Assembly (NCBI RefSeq): GCF_051020765.1
Contig: NC_134929.1
Span: 2,692,786 to 2,756,785 of the forward strand
Reading direction: 5' to 3'
Length of the DNA: 64,000 nucleotides
DNA from: Lasioglossum baleicum
Lineage: Eukaryota > Arthropoda > Insecta > Hymenoptera > Halictidae
Position 1 is the stretch's first letter. Each line of letters begins with the position of its first letter. The position numbers were made by a program, and so were the translations under genes. Positions 21,708 to 30,220 of this stretch are shown piece by piece. Below the pieces are notes generated by a model, which did not search any database, was not told the origin of the DNA, and saw nothing but the letters and a program-made list of their open reading frames with translations.

Positions 21708-24700
21708 TTGACGGTGGAGCATCCGTAAATTTAGTAGTCCTTGACGTTTTGGGAAAAGGGGCAGAAATTGTTTCACGCGAGGAAATCGAAATAACAGGCC
21801 TTACGGCAAATCCAATTCGTACGCTAGGAACTACTATACTTCACATACATGAAGCTCCTGCTTTTTTCTATGTAGTGAAGCACCTTGCAATAGAAGCAGA
21901 CGGTCTTATAGGAAGTCCATTTTTGAAACAAGAGGAAGCAGAAATTTCTTATTATCATGGGACAATGGTATTAAGAGACAAGCCCACTAGGCCTATTCGT
22001 TTTTCAAATTACCAGTTAGAATCAGAGATGCCGACTAAACATCGCATCGATGCCCGATCATCTCAACAGATCGCCATAAGAATAGCTAATCCAAAGGTTA
22101 AGGAAGGTTATTTGCCGCGTGTAAAGACGCATGAGAAACTCTATATAGGAGAGGCTGCCGTCTTGAACGATAAAGGAAAGTGTCATGTTATGGCAACAAA
22201 TACTAGTGAAGAAATCCTAGATGTAGAAATACAACCACAATTCATAGAACCGTACGACATTTTAGACTCTTCAGAGGAGGATTGTTACTCAGACATACAA
22301 CGTCATTGCAATTTCAAGACTAGAGAAGATAGAATACAGGGAATATCCGAATCACTACAGTTAAGTCATTTGAACGAGGAAGAACGGGGCAGTGTTACCG
22401 CACTGATAGAGGAATTTCCCGATATATTTTATCTTCCCGGAGATAAATTAGGAAAGGCCTCCAATTTCAAGCATTCTTTACATACTACTGATGAGATTCC
22501 GGTTAACACGAGACAGTATCGCTATCCTCCTGTTCACCAAGAGGAAATCAAAAAGCAAATTAATGGTTTGTTGTCCGAAGGTATTATTACTCCATCGAAT
22601 TCTCCGTACAATTCGCCTTTGTGGATTGTACCCAAAAAACCAGATGCGCAGGGTAACAAACGTTGGCGTATGGTAATAGATTTTCGCGCGCTCAATGAGA
22701 AAACTATTTCCGATAAGTATCCATTACCTCAAATTACCGAGATATTAGATCGTCTTGGTGGGGCCAAATATTTCTCCATTTTCGATCTCGCCAGCGGATT
22801 TCATCAAATAGAGATGGATCCGAAAGACAGACAGAAGACAGCTTTTACGACTCCTAACGGACATTACGAATTTTCGCGAATGCCGTTTGGTTTGAAAAAT
22901 GCTCCACCTACTTTTCAACGTCTCATGGATCAGGTATTAACTGGGCTCCAGGGGACGGACGTTTTTATTTACCTAGACGATGTTGTAGTTCACGCCTCGT
23001 CACTACACGAACACAATATTAAAGTCAGGAAATTGTTGAACCGTTTGCGAGAACATGGTCTAACTCTTCAGACTAATAAATGCGAATTTTTACGGAAGGA
23101 AGTTGCGTATCTAGGGCATATTATTTCAAGACAGGGAGTAAGACCCGATCCTCGAAAGTTAAAAGCAGTCAAAGAATTTCCAATGCCGAAATCACAGAAG
23201 AATATTCAGCAATTTTTGGGTCTAGTAGGATATTATCGCAGGTTCGTACCAGATTTCACTACAAAAGCAAAGTCTCTAATTGACCTTTTGGGAAAAGGCA
23301 AGAAGTTCAAATGGGCTGAAGAGCAAGAGAATAGCTTCAAACAGTTACGTGACGAACTCTGTCGAGAACCTATTTTGCAATTCCCAGACTTCAACAAACC
23401 ATTCATTATTACTACAGATGCCTCCGAATATGCTATCGGAGCAGTACTTAGTCAAGGGGAAATAGGAAGCGATTTACCGATTGCTTACGCTTCGCGCAGC
23501 CTCAATAAGGCTGAGAGAAATTATTCAGCCACGGAAAAAGAATGTTTAGCAATGGTATACGCCGTCATATATTTCAGACCGTATGTGTACGGAACAAAAT
23601 TTACACTGGTTACTGATCATCGTCCGTTAGTTTGGTTACATTCTGTAAAAGATCCGACATCGAGACTCATGAAGTGGAAGCTTCGACTCTTAGAGTATGA
23701 TTATCAGGTTGTTCATAAGTCTGGAAAGATAAATAAAAATGCAGATGCATTATCACGCAATCCTGTTTCCATGTGTTTGCCACTCATACCGAGGGAATTC
23801 AAGGACCCCGAGTTTAAGATTCCCGTACCTAAATCAGTCGTTGACACTAATACAATAGGTCAACGTATCAAACAGTTACGCAGGGACCGAGAAAAACGAC
23901 CCAAGTATCAGGATACAAGCAGTTCAGACGAAATAGGAGAGCCCACCCTGGGTAAGGTACAGCATTCGCCGATAATAAATAGAAACAGATCTCTTCCTAG
24001 TCTGTCGCGAGAGGTGACCATGCCTGACGAAAACCAGGACACCCCTCACCATTTTCTACCCGCAGCGAATTCCACAGACATTTTTTCTACGGAAAAGGAT
24101 ACGAGTCTGTCGGGCGATCTAATTTCATTTGACACACCGTTAGAAAACACTGTTATAGAAAATACGAATAATTTACAAGGGGACTCCCCCAATGTACCGC
24201 AAATACTATTTCCTGAAACAGGTGGGCTTTTGCAGCCTACTGTAATTGGCTTTCCAAACAATACGGTACGAGAGGCAAGTGTGCGTCAACCTTCTGACCA
24301 CACAGCAGAGCCTTACCCATTCTTCGATAGCTCTACCGACGGTTCCTCTACCGAAACCGACCTGGAGGCGCCGCCGGAGCCGAAAAAAGGGATTAGAATT
24401 TCCTCAGACACCCTCACCGCAGGGGAGGACCACTATGTTCATTTTGTATCAGTTGACTGTAACTTAATAACTCCCGTAGGAAAACTGTTGCTAGACACAG
24501 GATCAATAAATAAGCAAGAACTTTTAGCTGCACGAGCAAAGAAGGGACAGGTTGTAGTTTCAAACAATGGGTTATTCAAAACCTTCAGCATAATAATTTC
24601 TGACAACTTTTACGATAAGCCGAAAAGAATAGACATAGTTAATGGTTTGAACACTCTTCGATCTACTCTAGAAGAAAATAGAAGCAAATCTTTTCGAATA

Positions 24701-25936
24701 TCCGCTACCGGAGATCATCACGGATTATCGGCCAATGAACTTTTTAGAACATTGAAGGAGGCCTTCGTAGATTCGATTTACGGAATTACAATCTGTAACT
24801 GCGTTATTACTACGCCTTCTCTAGAAAATAGACAAGAGATCATTCAAGAAGCACACGATAGTTTGATAGGAGGACACAAAGGAGTGACAAAGACTTACAA
24901 TCGTGTCCGGTCGAGATTTCATTGGCCACACATGCGCAATGAAATCCAAGACTACATTCGAAAATGTAAAAGTTGTCAGGAACAGAAATTGGTCAGAACG
25001 AAAACTCGTCAACCGATGTTGATCACTGACACACCGCTGGACGCATTCGACAAAATTTCTTTAGATACCGTTGGGCCATTACCTATCACACCAGGAGGGA
25101 ACCGTCACATTCTCACCATGCAGGATAATTTAACCAAGTATTGTATAGCAGTAGCGATACCTAATATACGGGCCGCTACCATCGCAGATGCATTTGCACG
25201 TCATTTTATTGCAATTTATGGAACGCCACGAGCAATACTCACGGATAAGGGAACCAGCTTTATTGGTACTCTTATGACCAATCTAGCAGAAATATTCAAA
25301 ATTAAACAAATTACTACGTCCGGGTATCGACCGCAAACTAATGGGTCATTAGAGCGTAGCCATATTGTTCTCACAGAGTACCTCAAACATTATATGGAGA
25401 ATTACGAAGATTGGGATTTGTTAATTCCTTTTGCAATGTTCTCTTACAATACATCAGTTCATGAAGCAACTAACTTTACACCATATGAATTGGTTTTTGG
25501 AAAACAGGCACGAGAGCCAACCTCATTTCCGACGGGCACAAACTTGAGAACATACGGAGATTATTTGTCAGAGCTAATAACGAATGTAGTTCGAATCCGC
25601 AATTTAGCAGCAGATAATCTGAATAAAGCAAAGATGCGTTCTAAGGGTTATTACGATTCTCGAGCTAGATCTGCTACATTCAACGTAGGCGAATTTGTTT
25701 ACGTTCTTTTAGAACCTCGTACTAGTAAATTTGACCCCCACTATGTCGGGCCGTACAAAATAATAGACGTGACAGATTCGAATAATGTAGTATTACAGAC
25801 TCATAATAAAATAATCACTAAGCATCAGGATAAACTAAAGCATGCTTATTTTACATCAACAGCCGAAGATGAACATGATCCTCTTTTGTCTACTCCTGAT
25901 GCCGCTGACAACGAGCCAACTTCAAAAGGAGAGTAG
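21659..25936 (+). CDS. pol: Pol polyprotein (PR, RT, RNase H, IN)
   Basis: About 1,425 residues in the -1 frame relative to gag; the true fusion point is not determinable by eye. Protease region: LIDGGASVNLV at 21704-21736, where DGG replaces the usual D(S/T)G. Reverse transcriptase: YLDD at 22970-22981. RNase H: TDASEYAIGAVL and TDHRPLVWL. A roughly 230-residue acidic, Ser/Thr-rich linker follows, including LLLDTGSINK near 24490. Integrase: H-H-C-C zinc finger (around 24855-24990) then the DDE core, LDT near 25060, TDKG near 25240 and LERSH near 25350, with a GPYKI-type C-terminal motif. No stop or frameshift interrupts it. The 3' end overlaps the env-like ORF by 95 nt. Confidence 0.95.
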   Translation: MKVKIPELESGTGEFLIDGGASVNLVVLDVLGKGAEIVSREEIEITGLTANPIRTLGTTILHIHEAPAFFYVVKHLAIEADGLIGSPFLKQEEAEISYYHGTMVLRDKPTRPIRFSNYQLESEMPTKHRIDARSSQQIAIRIANPKVKEGYLPRVKTHEKLYIGEAAVLNDKGKCHVMATNTSEEILDVEIQPQFIEPYDILDSSEEDCYSDIQRHCNFKTREDRIQGISESLQLSHLNEEERGSVTALIEEFPDIFYLPGDKLGKASNFKHSLHTTDEIPVNTRQYRYPPVHQEEIKKQINGLLSEGIITPSNSPYNSPLWIVPKKPDAQGNKRWRMVIDFRALNEKTISDKYPLPQITEILDRLGGAKYFSIFDLASGFHQIEMDPKDRQKTAFTTPNGHYEFSRMPFGLKNAPPTFQRLMDQVLTGLQGTDVFIYLDDVVVHASSLHEHNIKVRKLLNRLREHGLTLQTNKCEFLRKEVAYLGHIISRQGVRPDPRKLKAVKEFPMPKSQKNIQQFLGLVGYYRRFVPDFTTKAKSLIDLLGKGKKFKWAEEQENSFKQLRDELCREPILQFPDFNKPFIITTDASEYAIGAVLSQGEIGSDLPIAYASRSLNKAERNYSATEKECLAMVYAVIYFRPYVYGTKFTLVTDHRPLVWLHSVKDPTSRLMKWKLRLLEYDYQVVHKSGKINKNADALSRNPVSMCLPLIPREFKDPEFKIPVPKSVVDTNTIGQRIKQLRRDREKRPKYQDTSSSDEIGEPTLGKVQHSPIINRNRSLPSLSREVTMPDENQDTPHHFLPAANSTDIFSTEKDTSLSGDLISFDTPLENTVIENTNNLQGDSPNVPQILFPETGGLLQPTVIGFPNNTVREASVRQPSDHTAEPYPFFDSSTDGSSTETDLEAPPEPKKGIRISSDTLTAGEDHYVHFVSVDCNLITPVGKLLLDTGSINKQELLAARAKKGQVVVSNNGLFKTFSIIISDNFYDKPKRIDIVNGLNTLRSTLEENRSKSFRISATGDHHGLSANELFRTLKEAFVDSIYGITICNCVITTPSLENRQEIIQEAHDSLIGGHKGVTKTYNRVRSRFHWPHMRNEIQDYIRKCKSCQEQKLVRTKTRQPMLITDTPLDAFDKISLDTVGPLPITPGGNRHILTMQDNLTKYCIAVAIPNIRAATIADAFARHFIAIYGTPRAILTDKGTSFIGTLMTNLAEIFKIKQITTSGYRPQTNGSLERSHIVLTEYLKHYMENYEDWDLLIPFAMFSYNTSVHEATNFTPYELVFGKQAREPTSFPTGTNLRTYGDYLSELITNVVRIRNLAADNLNKAKMRSKGYYDSRARSATFNVGEFVYVLLEPRTSKFDPHYVGPYKIIDVTDSNNVVLQTHNKIITKHQDKLKHAYFTSTAEDEHDPLLSTPDAADNEPTSKGE

Positions 25937-27749
25937 TTCGACAATAGAGCAGGTACAAGGAGAAGTCGGGTTATTTTTCGAGAAGCTGCCGGACCTGAGA
26001 ACTTATCAAACTCAATGGCGCCTGGTAACCTCGCTCGATGTTGAGAAATATTTGCAACACGCACCCCCGGTCCAACAGCTCATCTCCATGCTTAACCAAC
26101 TTTGCAAAAGGCATGAGGCAACAAAATGCCTCAACGAAGGTCTCGGACCTCGGTTGGTTAAGAAGGAGGAAAATACGCGCTACTATCGGAACTTGATAAA
26201 ATCAGCCATAGGTGATCACCCATATTTGAAGGTAAAATCACCTCGACGAAGTGCGCCGTTTGGATTTATGGGTACAATCAGCAATATTTTATTCGGGACT
26301 CTGACTCAAGAGGATGCAGACTTCTACAATCAAGAGTTGAACAAAATATACAAGAACCAACAGGAGATCACGGAGGTAATAGCAAGACAAACGCATATCA
26401 TCAAGGGTGAGTTCTCGACGGTACATACGAGATTGCTGAATTTAACAAAGGGAATGTCTGAACTCATGAAGGCAGTATCGGAACATTCCCAACAATTACA
26501 AGAAACTCAGTCAGAATTGGACAGGTTGCGTTTTGAGAACGTTATAAGGGAAGCATTATTCGAAATTGAAAAAGGTTTAGATGACTATAGTACAAATTTA
26601 CTGTTATTAATAGATGCAATACTTCTGGCGAAGCAGGGTATCCTCCATCCAGCGATTTTCTCACCTCAACAACTATTGAATTCCGCTTTGAAAATTAGGC
26701 AGACTTCCTCTCATGAATTTCCTTTCTCACCTGAAGAGCTCTTAACAGAACAGCTCGAAAGAATTACTAAGCTGAATATAATTTTCACAAAGGGCAGGAT
26801 AGTTTTTGAGCTTACCGTACCATTGTTAGATCATCAGATATTCAATCTCTATAAGGTTTATCCTTGTCCGTCTGTTCAATCACTGGGGTCGAAAACGGTG
26901 ACATCATACATTCAGCCGCGGTTTACGTACATTGCAATATCTTCGGATGAACAGCAATATTTTTTGCCTACTGAGGATTATTTAAGAACCTGCCATCATC
27001 ACCATAAGCAGTTATTAGGGCCAGTGACACTACCCGTTTACCAGACGAGTCAACATGCCACCTGCGAAACTACACTGTTGCTGAACCCCAGCACAATAGA
27101 CTGGAGTACCTGCAATATAAAGGTGACCGGCCATGCGGAACCCTACTGGCGAGCGCTAAATGCACCCGCTGCGTGGCTATTTTTCATGCCGGAGGAAAGG
27201 AAAGCGCAAATTTATTGCAAAGGGAAAAAGGCGTTAGTAAAGACTTTTCATAAAACAGGAATTCTCAAATTAGAAGCAGGATGCCAGACCACGATCAACT
27301 CCGTACAGTTGAAGGCGCTGGATATAATAGAGACCTCAGAAGAAATAGTATACTGTCCTGCCGTTTCATACAATTTGTCATTTTTATTACCAGAGCTATC
27401 GGAACATCATTTCAAGGTAATAGAATTAAATGCACCGAGTAAAGAGCAGCTCGTCAATCATTGGGATCAACTTCCGGCAGCTATCTCTCTCGGTGAAATA
27501 GAAAAACAGGTGAAGGGTATTGTGACTCATCGAGAATTGGTCAAGCACCAACAGGTTACAATTTTTTCCTCCACGGGAATAGTAGTAGCATGCCTAATCT
27601 TCGTTGTCATGCTCATCTTAAAATTTAGAATTTTTAATAAATACAAGGTACGCCGTGATAGTGTAGAACAGACGGAGATAAACATTATTGAATCTCCGGA
27701 GGCGGGCAAGTTGCCCCCAAATACGAAGCCTTCCGCTTCAATTTTCTGA
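25842..27749 (+). CDS. env: Envelope-like glycoprotein, errantivirus / baculovirus-F type
   Basis: Up to 635 residues. A membrane fusion and attachment role is inferred by family. The first ATG is at 25842, but the second at 25869 directly starts a good signal peptide (MNMILFCLLLMPLTTS) and lies eight bases after a plausible splice acceptor (...ACATCAACAG), so spliced expression from 25869 is likely. Basic residues at PRRSAPFGFMG (about 132-143) resemble a processing site followed by a fusion-peptide-like stretch, though there is no Arg at the fourth position upstream. Then comes a helical NxQ/heptad region, several Cys in the second half and one transmembrane segment (about 575-597) with a roughly 40-residue cytoplasmic tail. 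Open throughout. Confidence 0.88.
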   Translation: MLILHQQPKMNMILFCLLLMPLTTSQLQKESSSTIEQVQGEVGLFFEKLPDLRTYQTQWRLVTSLDVEKYLQHAPPVQQLISMLNQLCKRHEATKCLNEGLGPRLVKKEENTRYYRNLIKSAIGDHPYLKVKSPRRSAPFGFMGTISNILFGTLTQEDADFYNQELNKIYKNQQEITEVIARQTHIIKGEFSTVHTRLLNLTKGMSELMKAVSEHSQQLQETQSELDRLRFENVIREALFEIEKGLDDYSTNLLLLIDAILLAKQGILHPAIFSPQQLLNSALKIRQTSSHEFPFSPEELLTEQLERITKLNIIFTKGRIVFELTVPLLDHQIFNLYKVYPCPSVQSLGSKTVTSYIQPRFTYIAISSDEQQYFLPTEDYLRTCHHHHKQLLGPVTLPVYQTSQHATCETTLLLNPSTIDWSTCNIKVTGHAEPYWRALNAPAAWLFFMPEERKAQIYCKGKKALVKTFHKTGILKLEAGCQTTINSVQLKALDIIETSEEIVYCPAVSYNLSFLLPELSEHHFKVIELNAPSKEQLVNHWDQLPAAISLGEIEKQVKGIVTHRELVKHQQVTIFSSTGIVVACLIFVVMLILKFRIFNKYKVRRDSVEQTEINIIESPEAGKLPPNTKPSASIF

Positions 27750-27859
27750 GCAACAGGACTACCCCCACCCCGCGGCGACGCTCTGCATCTTTAGAGAAAA
27801 GGACCTCAGCCCCTATAAAAGCGGAGCACTGGGTCACTAAAACCACAGTCGCAGCCTCC

Positions 27860-28153
27860 ATGCAGGACAGAACAGCAGAGTCTCCGAAGGGCAGGCACAG
27901 TGTTACAGTCCAGACGGAGCATAGCGAGCACGTGTCGCAGGAGGGTGCCAAAACGATCATCCCTCGACCCTATCAACCTGCGAAGGAGGGAAGAGTTGTA
28001 AAAGGCAGAGGTACGACGACCAAGGGGACAAAGCGTTTACCAGTCAAGCCTGAGAAGCAGCCACACCACCTCGAATTCTTCGTGGTCACGGACATCAACA
28101 TACGTGACTGGACTCCAGGGGAACCGTGGAAAAAGAAAACGAGGGTACAATGA
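27860..28153 (+). CDS. Small basic ORF between env and Tudor ORF
   Basis: 97 residues, rich in Lys, Arg, Thr and Pro, apparently disordered; I recognise no family. It includes one GRG tripeptide and a more ordered-looking tail (HLEFFVVTDINIRDW). The first ATG is at 27860, but the same frame is open without ATG back to about 27693, overlapping the env end in the -1 frame, so expression as an env frameshift product or via splicing is also possible. Its TGA overlaps the ATG of the next ORF as ATGA (28150-28153). GC content is visibly higher than in pol and env. Confidence 0.6.
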   Translation: MQDRTAESPKGRHSVTVQTEHSEHVSQEGAKTIIPRPYQPAKEGRVVKGRGTTTKGTKRLPVKPEKQPHHLEFFVVTDINIRDWTPGEPWKKKTRVQ

Positions 28154-28734
28154 AGGCTGAAAAAGTGCATGCACCTTTTCGCTGCATTGTTGGCGAGGTT
28201 GAAGATCCAACAACGGCATGGATCACTGCCGAGCACCACCCGGAGGAGGTGAGGTCATTTTTTAGAGCTTTTTGCAGGCACATGGAGGAGCGCCACTGCC
28301 TGTGCGTGCCTTTGCTGACCGCAGTTGGACCGGGCCTCCTAGCGGCCGTAAGGAAGGAAGGATCCTGCTGGTCCAGGGGGAGGGTGACTGCAGTAAACGA
28401 GGGGATCGTCTCCGTCTTCCTGGGGGACAGCGGCCTGACGGTGGAGCGGGAGATTAGTCAGGTGTGGATCCTGCCGCCGCGTTTCCGCACCCTCCCCTGG
28501 CAGGCGATCCGCTTGCGCCTGGAGGGCGTGGAACCTCGCAGCGCTCGCCCCATTGCGAGAATCGTGGCTATCGCAAAGCACGTGATGGGCAACAGAAGGG
28601 GTTGCGTCACGAGGATATCGAGGGCGGAAGATGGACTTATCGAAGGGCGCCTTCTCCTCGACAGGCTCCCGGGCCAGTCACCCTATGACGTTACCAATGG
28701 ATGGCTGCAGCTGGGATACGTGGTCCCGCTTTGA
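28150..28734 (+). CDS. Extended Tudor-domain protein encoded by the retrotransposon
   Basis: 194 residues from the ATG at 28150. The core is a Tudor barrel: VGPGLLAAVRKEGSCWSRGR (about 59-78), IVSVFLGDSG (86-95), then the hallmark LPPRFRTLPWQAI (108-120) and LRLEGVEP. N-terminal (FRCIVGEVEDPTTAWITAE) and C-terminal (GWLQLGYVVPL) segments match the flanking SN-like half of extended Tudor domains, which bind symmetrically dimethylated arginine on Piwi-clade proteins in animals. The cage Trp (W74) and F90 are present, but the usual DYGN is DSGL, so Tyr and Asn positions are lost and ligand binding may differ. The ORF is GC-rich compared with pol, suggesting separate origin, probably host capture. 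Start chosen because it forms the ATGA overlap. The domain call is by eye. Confidence 0.85.
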   Translation: MKAEKVHAPFRCIVGEVEDPTTAWITAEHHPEEVRSFFRAFCRHMEERHCLCVPLLTAVGPGLLAAVRKEGSCWSRGRVTAVNEGIVSVFLGDSGLTVEREISQVWILPPRFRTLPWQAIRLRLEGVEPRSARPIARIVAIAKHVMGNRRGCVTRISRAEDGLIEGRLLLDRLPGQSPYDVTNGWLQLGYVVPL

Positions 28735-28959
28735 ACGAGTTCTTAGATTTAAGTATACACTACACATACACTACACCCGTCATTTGCTTTTAACTTTTAC
28801 TATTGCGTTTTCTCTTTGTTTTTTTTCTCTTTCTTTCTCCATTCAAAAATTTTATTATTCACTTCATTTTTTTTGCTCTCTTAAAAATCAATAGTATCTA
28901 GGACGTTTCCTTCCGAGAAAGCATCACGCGAACCGCGATGTTTCTTCTTGGTGGGGAGA
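28735..28959 (+). other. 3' untranslated region and polypurine tract
   Basis: Pyrimidine-rich sequence (CTTTGTTTTTTTTCTCTTTC) followed, immediately before the 3' LTR, by TTGGTGGGGAGA (28948-28959), the expected purine primer for plus-strand synthesis. Confidence 0.8.
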
Positions 28960-30220
28960 TGTTACGGATAGAGAATAAATCTCTTCCAGATCGTCTCTGG
29001 CGGGAAGCGTCCTAGATAACCTTTCGAACCCTTTGATTTAGGACCGAGCCCTGGCTCCGATCTCGTTAGAAGTGACAAAAATGAGAGTCTGGCCCTAAGC
29101 CCTAATCTCTAAGCGCGATTAGATAATGAACAAAGTATTCCATTCATTGTAGGGGTATATAAACCCTTAGATTCTCACTCTCGTGGGTTAGTACTGCAGT
29201 AGACACGTATCGCGTCACGTCGTGCTGCATTTCGGAAAGTTAACTTCTAACGAGATCGGGCTAAGGTACCTTTCGGATCAAAGTCTAACATTATAGATTC
29301 CGTTTGTTCGGTTTATAGTCTATTGGTCAGTGTTGAAGTTGTTTCCGAGTCCCCCGCATTGCCAGTGCGTGAAAACCGAGCACCGTAGTTTAGGTAAATT
29401 CTTTCTTTCACATTTCATATCTTTTCCTCTCATTTCCAATCGCGACACATACACACTTGTACTACAGAATTTTATAAGTAGAATATATTTGTGTTATTGG
29501 TAATTAGAGCAAGTTCATTGAACCTATAATTATCGTCCAAAATCCTTATATAGTAATTGAACGTTCCCACACGATACAACCTTACCGCTCGGGTTGTATC
29601 ATTTAGATTATATAAGTTACGAGGTCTACTAACTATCCTAGCGACTCCCTGATTTCGCATCAGGTTCGTTCGCGCCTTACCAATTATCAAATAGAGATTT
29701 TTCCTACCTAGTGGCTCCCCAATTTCGCATTGGGTTCGTCCACGAAAACTATACCATCCTAGCGGCTCCCTGATTTCGCATCAGGTTCGTCCGCATCCTA
29801 ACAGCTCCCTGATTTCGCATCAGGTTCGTCTGTGTTTTCATCCAACCTCCCAGCGGCTCCCCAATCTCGCATTGGGTTCGTCCGCGCTATTCTACAACCT
29901 CCTAGCAGCTCCCCGGTTTAGCATCGGGTTCGTCTGCGCGTCATTTCCTAGTGACTCCCCAATTTCGCATTGGGTTCGTTCACGAAGTTTCACCTTCCCA
30001 GCAGCTCCCTGATTTCGCATCAGGTTCGTCTGCGTCTGATTCCATTCCTAGAGGCTCCCTGATTTCGCGTCAGGTTCGTCCTCACTGTCTACATTCCTAG
30101 CGGCTCCCCAATTTCGCATTGGGTTCGTCCGTGTACCTTAACTAACAAATTGATACCATATTCCTGGGTTTATAACCCTTCGCCGGCCACTCGTGCTTCT
30201 CGCGGCCCTGGCTCGTAACA
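28960..30220 (+). repeat. 3' LTR (1,261 bp)
   Basis: Base-for-base the same as 18890-20150 in every stretch I compared, including the TATA box (29156-29163) and all ten hairpin units (29641-30132). Confidence 0.97.

Larger units (their letters stand above)
18890..30220 (+). mobile_element. Complete 11.3-kb LTR retrotransposon with env-like and Tudor ORFs
   Basis: Structure: 5' LTR, PBS, hairpin-rich leader, gag, pol, env-like ORF, a small basic ORF, a Tudor-domain ORF, a purine tract and the 3' LTR. The two 1,261-bp LTRs look identical (offset 10,070). The target duplication is AATC (18886-18889 and 30221-30224). Empty versions of the same site exist in X copies B (around 32273) and C (around 53949), proving the insertion boundaries. 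The domain order PR-RT-RNaseH-IN, the env-like third ORF and a 4-bp duplication place it in the Ty3/gypsy errantivirus-like group. It appears recent and possibly intact. The two extra ORFs are not part of a standard errantivirus. Confidence 0.96.

Noticed and set aside
25842..25868. The first ATG of the env-like ORF as the true start
   Set aside because: The ATG at 25869 directly begins the signal peptide and follows a plausible splice acceptor. The upstream nine codons overlap pol; I kept the longer span only as the open frame.
28150..28734. The Tudor ORF as a neighbouring host gene
   Set aside because: It lies between env and the polypurine tract, inside the LTRs and the target duplication, without introns.
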